28,338 nt of DNA from Pseudomonadota bacterium (GTDB lineage: Bacteria > Pseudomonadota > Alphaproteobacteria > Rhizobiales > Rhizobiaceae), in assembly GCA_023387715.1 (NCBI GenBank), contig JAEWHQ010000195.1, positions 1 through 28,338 of the forward strand. Direction: 5' to 3'. The position numbers and the translations under genes were made by a program. Of the stretch, positions 25,894-28,338 are shown piece after piece (the stretch's first letter is position 1; the number at the start of each line of letters is the position of its first letter). Under the pieces are notes generated by a model. It had not been told where the DNA came from. It was given only the letters and a program-made list of their open reading frames with translations, and made no database searches.

Positions 25894-25920
25894 GAGTTCC
25901 TCTGTCCGGCATATAAGGTT

Positions 25921-25951
25921 GACCGGCGCTTAATGCGCCGGTCAGTTTTTT
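25921..25951 (+). terminator. Strong hairpin plus T-run pointing against the copper genes
   Basis: A perfect 9-bp stem, GACCGGCGC (25921-25929) and GCGCCGGTC (25935-25943), with a TTAAT loop is followed on the plus strand by AGTTTTTT and then ATTTTTT. It lies between ycnI and copCD, both minus-strand genes, so its T-run is on the antisense side; in the coding direction it is only a hairpin. Confidence 0.6.
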
Positions 25952-25956
25952 ATTTT

Positions 25957-26487
25957 TTAGTGGCCGCCGGTCTTTTCCAGCAGCTTCAAACCCGGTGCTG
26001 GTAATTCCAGATCATCGGATGATTGACCATCGGCCGGAATTTCAATCCAACGTTCTGCCAGATCGCCTGCGCATTGTTGCACAACAGGGAAATAAACAAT
26101 TTCACCTGCCTTCAAATCTGTCGTCAAATAAGCGCGCAAGACAAATTCATCATATTCGTCATCGCCGAGATTGCCGCCGCTCCAGATAACTTCTTTCACG
26201 CCTTCAGTGGTTGAAGTGCCGTAATAATCATAGCTTTTACCATATTCGCCACGGGTTTTTTCCAGTTCCCATCCGGCTTTCGGCATTGGCTTGACGGCAA
26301 TAACGCCATCAGGAATTTTCACACGCACGACATTGGTCGGTTTACCTTCACAGCCATGCGGCACGCGCAACACAGCTTTATAAGTCGAGCCGACAGGCGC
26401 TTCATTTTTCTCAAGGCTAACATGGGCAAAGGCCGCTGAACTGCTGATAGCAGTGATCGCGGCAGCAAGGGTCAGTTTTTTAATCAT
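25957..26487 (-). CDS. ycnI: YcnI-like copper-binding protein (DUF1775)
   Basis: Periplasmic copper protein of 176 residues. A signal peptide ends at AAFA, making His22 the first mature residue (HVSLEKNEAPVGSTYK). YcnI/DUF1775 proteins bind Cu(II) through this N-terminal His and nearby residues and are thought to act as copper chaperones. The conserved VPHGCEGKPT stretch and the Trp-containing EVIWSGG are present; a C-terminal GGH adds one more His. I chose ATG 26485-26487 because it gives a proper signal peptide and has GGAAG upstream. The frame stays open upstream, but that extension is not signal-like. copCD follows after a 63-base gap containing a hairpin. Confidence 0.9.
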   Translation of the reverse strand: MIKKLTLAAAITAISSSAAFAHVSLEKNEAPVGSTYKAVLRVPHGCEGKPTNVVRVKIPDGVIAVKPMPKAGWELEKTRGEYGKSYDYYGTSTTEGVKEVIWSGGNLGDDEYDEFVLRAYLTTDLKAGEIVYFPVVQQCAGDLAERWIEIPADGQSSDDLELPAPGLKLLEKTGGH

Positions 26488-26654
26488 GGCAAACTTCCAT
26501 AGGGTTGAGACCTGTTTTATTCGGCAGATTTGTCGGCTCGTGCATGAAACTTCATGACAAAGCCGGATGGATGAGCGTTTTCGAAAGTGAAAATAAAAGG
26601 CAATCTGTAGCAAGCGTCTTGATAAAAGACGTGCAGCAATGACGCGTTCATCAG
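26488..26654 (-). promoter_or_regulatory. Non-coding gap upstream of ycnI with two small dyads
   Basis: 167 bases between the DUF2946-like gene and ycnI. CATGAA-AC-TTCATG (26543-26556) is a perfect 14-base palindrome about 55 bases upstream of the ycnI start, a plausible operator position. CGTCTT (26615-26620) pairs with AAGACG (26626-26631) nearer the DUF2946-like stop and may be a weak terminator. I could not assign a regulator or clear promoter boxes. Confidence 0.4.
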
Positions 26655-27077
26655 TCAATCAAATTGACTGGTAAAAATAAAAGGAGGAGAGCGGGGACTG
26701 CCCGGACTAGCTTCAATAAGCGAGCTATTGAGAATTAAATCTGCGCTTAGTTTAAAGCCAGAAATACGCGATAATAACGGATTACCAAGGGAGCGGCCGT
26801 CTGGGTGATCTACCAAAACGGGGGCAAACATGCTGCAGCTTATTGTGCAACAATCAGGGATCATACGCTGATCGGTTTGATCTGAAGAATTATCCGGTGT
26901 GATATTTGCGGTAATGCAGAGCGGGTTGCCGAATGCATCAAGCATCGGAGAGCTGGCGGCGTAACCGGAAGCCAATGCGCCTGTCAGGGACTGTAAAACG
27001 AGCAGGAAGGCTGCGATAAGCGCGATACCTTTTCCTCGTAATGTCAGCCATGATTTACGCACTGTTTTTCTTTTCAC
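26655..27077 (-). CDS. Small Cys-containing exported protein, DUF2946-like
   Basis: 140-residue protein with an N-terminal hydrophobic segment (IALIAAFLLVLQSLTGALASG) that is either a signal peptide or an anchor. A short Cys cluster PDCCTISCSMFAP follows in mid-protein, and the tail is proline-rich (ASPGSPRSPPFIF). This layout resembles DUF2946-type proteins, often found beside copper genes, but the match is by eye only. The start is GTG 27075-27077, two bases after the cytochrome c stop, implying translational coupling; the ribosome site is poor. A later GTG five codons in is possible. The Cys cluster could bind copper in the periplasm, which would suit the neighbours; the function is unproven. 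Confidence 0.7.
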   Translation of the reverse strand: MKRKTVRKSWLTLRGKGIALIAAFLLVLQSLTGALASGYAASSPMLDAFGNPLCITANITPDNSSDQTDQRMIPDCCTISCSMFAPVLVDHPDGRSLGNPLLSRISGFKLSADLILNSSLIEASPGSPRSPPFIFTSQFD

Positions 27078-27079
27078 TT

Positions 27080-27460
27080 TTATTCAGCTTTGGCCGGATC
27101 GTTGAGATAAGCAATCAGATTGCTAAGGTCTTCCGGTTTTTTCAAACCTGCAAATGCCATTGACGTGCCTTTGACAGTGGCTTTCGGGGCATTCAAAAAT
27201 TGCGCCAGCAGCTCTGCATCCCATATTTTACCAGCATCTGCAAATTCTGTCATGGCTGGTGAATATTTGAAGCCTTCAGCAGATGCAATAGGACGGCCTA
27301 CGACACCTGCCAGTGTTGGCCCCACGCGATTAGCGCCGTCAATCGTATGGCAGGCCTGACATTTTTTAAAGACGGATTTACCGGCAACCGCATCACCATC
27401 GGCAAAGGCAGGTGCAGTAAGGGTGGTGAAAACGGCCAAAAGGGCGAGTTGTATTTTCAT
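27080..27460 (-). CDS. Class I cytochrome c
   Basis: Periplasmic electron carrier of 126 residues. A signal peptide ends at PAFA (residue 20). Covalent heme attachment is at Cys34 and Cys37 with His38 as an axial ligand (KCQACHTID). Met101 in KGTSMAFAG is the other axial ligand. VGPTLAGVVGR and the C-terminal helix PEDLSNLIAYLND are typical of the cytochrome c2/c-552 group. I chose ATG 27458-27460 because it begins the signal peptide and has AGGAAA upstream; an ATG 17 codons earlier would spoil the signal peptide. It heads the minus-strand copper group, hinting that copper delivery and respiratory electron flow are linked here. Confidence 0.93.
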   Translation of the reverse strand: MKIQLALLAVFTTLTAPAFADGDAVAGKSVFKKCQACHTIDGANRVGPTLAGVVGRPIASAEGFKYSPAMTEFADAGKIWDAELLAQFLNAPKATVKGTSMAFAGLKKPEDLSNLIAYLNDPAKAE

Positions 27461-27719
27461 TGCTATTTCCTGTTTTATGCCCAGATTTTGCGATAATGAC
27501 AAATCATGCAAAATCCTTCCCGGAAAGCCGGGACTTATTATGTTTTCCCCAATATCCAGCTCTTACGACAAAAACCAAATTTTGGGCGGCACTGACTGCA
27601 CAAAACTTTTGGATGTTGTCTTCTATAGATTGTATATTGACGGTCAACAGTGGTTACTCATAACAGCCTTGTTTAATCGTGCCCTTGGACAAATTGTCCA
27701 AGCCAGTGATGATCTTTTT
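27461..27719. promoter_or_regulatory. Divergent gap between cytochrome c and the RegB-like kinase
   Basis: About 260 bases presumably holding both promoters. A 6-bp hairpin TCCCGG (27518-27523) and CCGGGA (27528-27533) with an AAAG loop is visible; no recognisable Fnr, Irr or copper-regulator box was found. The stretch 27540-27719 is open in the kinase frame, so it could instead be coding. Confidence 0.35.
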
Positions 27720-28338
27720 ATGGATAATTTTGATACAAGGCACTGGCAAAGTTCCGCGATTTGGAAAGACAAAATGCCCGCCCATATTCATAATATCACC
27801 AATCAACAGCATTTTTTATTGCTTATTCAATTGCGCTGGCTCGCTGTCGCAGGGCAGGTTTTCACCATTTTTTTGGTGAGCCAATGGATGGAACTTAAAT
27901 TGCCTGTCGTCGCGATGACAGCAGTCATCGGCTTCTTATGTGTGCTGAACAGCGCCAGCTATATATATTATAAAAAAGAAAAATATGTCAGTAAAACACT
28001 GATTTTTGCCGGATTGCTTCTCGATGTTTTAGCATTGTCAGTGCAGTTTTATCTGAGTGGCGGAGCATCCAATCCGTTCATTTCGCTGTTTTTGCTTCAG
28101 ATTATTCTGGCGGCGGTTTTGCTGGAAGCATGGGCAACATGGATATTAGTTGCACTATCAAGTTTCTGTTTTATTGTGCTGACGCTTTATTATCGCCCGA
28201 TTGAAATCCCGCATCACCATGGCAGCGATTTTTTCAACCTGCACATTCAGGGCATGTTTATTTGTTTTGTGCTGGCATCTGTTTTGCTGGTCTTATTTGT
28301 TACGCGCATTCAGCGCAATTTAAGCGCACGCGATGCAC
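27720..28338 (+). CDS. regB: RegB/ActS/PrrB-type redox sensor kinase, 3' end missing
   Basis: N-terminal membrane sensor of a global redox histidine kinase; the kinase domain lies beyond the right edge. The frame is open to the last base. Visible are a short polar N-terminus, LLIQLRWLAVAGQV leading into the first of about six membrane segments, and the heptapeptide GGASNPF, the GGxxNPF quinone-sensing motif of the RegB family. LHIQGMFICFVLASVLLVLF follows, then the linker VTRIQRNLSARDA, which normally leads to the phosphorylated His. Start: ATG 27720 gives a 43-residue lead-in of family-like length. ATG 27540 is in the same frame and would add 60 residues with no family resemblance. It is divergent from the cytochrome c/copper group. 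Confidence 0.85.
   Translation, partial: MDNFDTRHWQSSAIWKDKMPAHIHNITNQQHFLLLIQLRWLAVAGQVFTIFLVSQWMELKLPVVAMTAVIGFLCVLNSASYIYYKKEKYVSKTLIFAGLLLDVLALSVQFYLSGGASNPFISLFLLQIILAAVLLEAWATWILVALSSFCFIVLTLYYRPIEIPHHHGSDFFNLHIQGMFICFVLASVLLVLFVTRIQRNLSARDA

Noticed and set aside
26488..26658. 57-residue extension of YcnI
   Set aside because: The extension is basic and not signal-like, and ATG 26487 gives a good signal peptide with a mature N-terminal His.
27460..27879. Two short plus-strand frames near the right edge
   Set aside because: They overlap the RegB-like frame or the divergent promoter gap and show no family resemblance.
1..28338. Mobile elements, CRISPR arrays, tRNA or rRNA genes
   Set aside because: No transposase or integrase-like protein, no regularly spaced repeats, and no recognisable stable RNA gene were seen on either strand.

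Overview
The window looks like chromosomal DNA of an alphaproteobacterium, most likely a Rhizobiales/Brucellaceae-type organism of moderate GC (roughly half GC by eye). The grounds are the Ugp-type importer with a SorC-type regulator, a RegB/ActS-type redox kinase, a FecI/FecR/TonB-receptor set with a candidate Irr-like box, and the paired hydantoinase-A/DUF917 genes. The species assignment is inference. I see no tRNA, rRNA, CRISPR array, insertion sequence or phage gene.

Region 1 (1-8402) is a glycerophosphodiester/glycerol-phosphate type locus. An aldehyde dehydrogenase that runs off the left edge ends at a strong terminator. A SorC-family regulator is divergent from a compact operon encoding a UgpB-like binding protein, UgpA- and UgpE-like permeases, a glycerophosphodiester phosphodiesterase, a HAD phosphatase and a UgpC-like ATPase. 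The regulator/operon gap carries paired GTTACA-type sites. The likely flow is import, then diester hydrolysis, then dephosphorylation.

Region 2 (8521-20068) is the most interesting part. A large LuxR-type regulator with an unusually short ATPase region is divergent from a Dpp/Opp-type importer (two permeases, one fused double ATPase). The importer is followed by a hydantoinase/oxoprolinase A-type ATPase without its usual B partner, a DUF917 protein, the solute-binding protein, an intrinsic terminator and a second DUF917 protein. It reads as a self-contained uptake and catabolic system for a small, probably cyclic-amide (hydantoin- or thiohydantoin-like) compound. The substrate is unknown.

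Region 3 (20207-24210) is a cell-surface signalling iron/heme uptake set. It has a FecI-type sigma factor, a FecR-type anti-sigma with a twin-arginine-like motif, and a TonB-dependent receptor carrying an STN signalling domain and HasR/hemoglobin-receptor features. An Irr-like palindrome lies in front of the receptor.

Region 4 (24286-27460, minus strand) is a copper-handling group: cytochrome c, a short Cys-rich DUF2946-like protein, a YcnI-like copper protein and a CopC-CopD fusion. Divergent from it, and cut by the right edge, is the membrane sensor part of a RegB/ActS/PrrB-type redox kinase.
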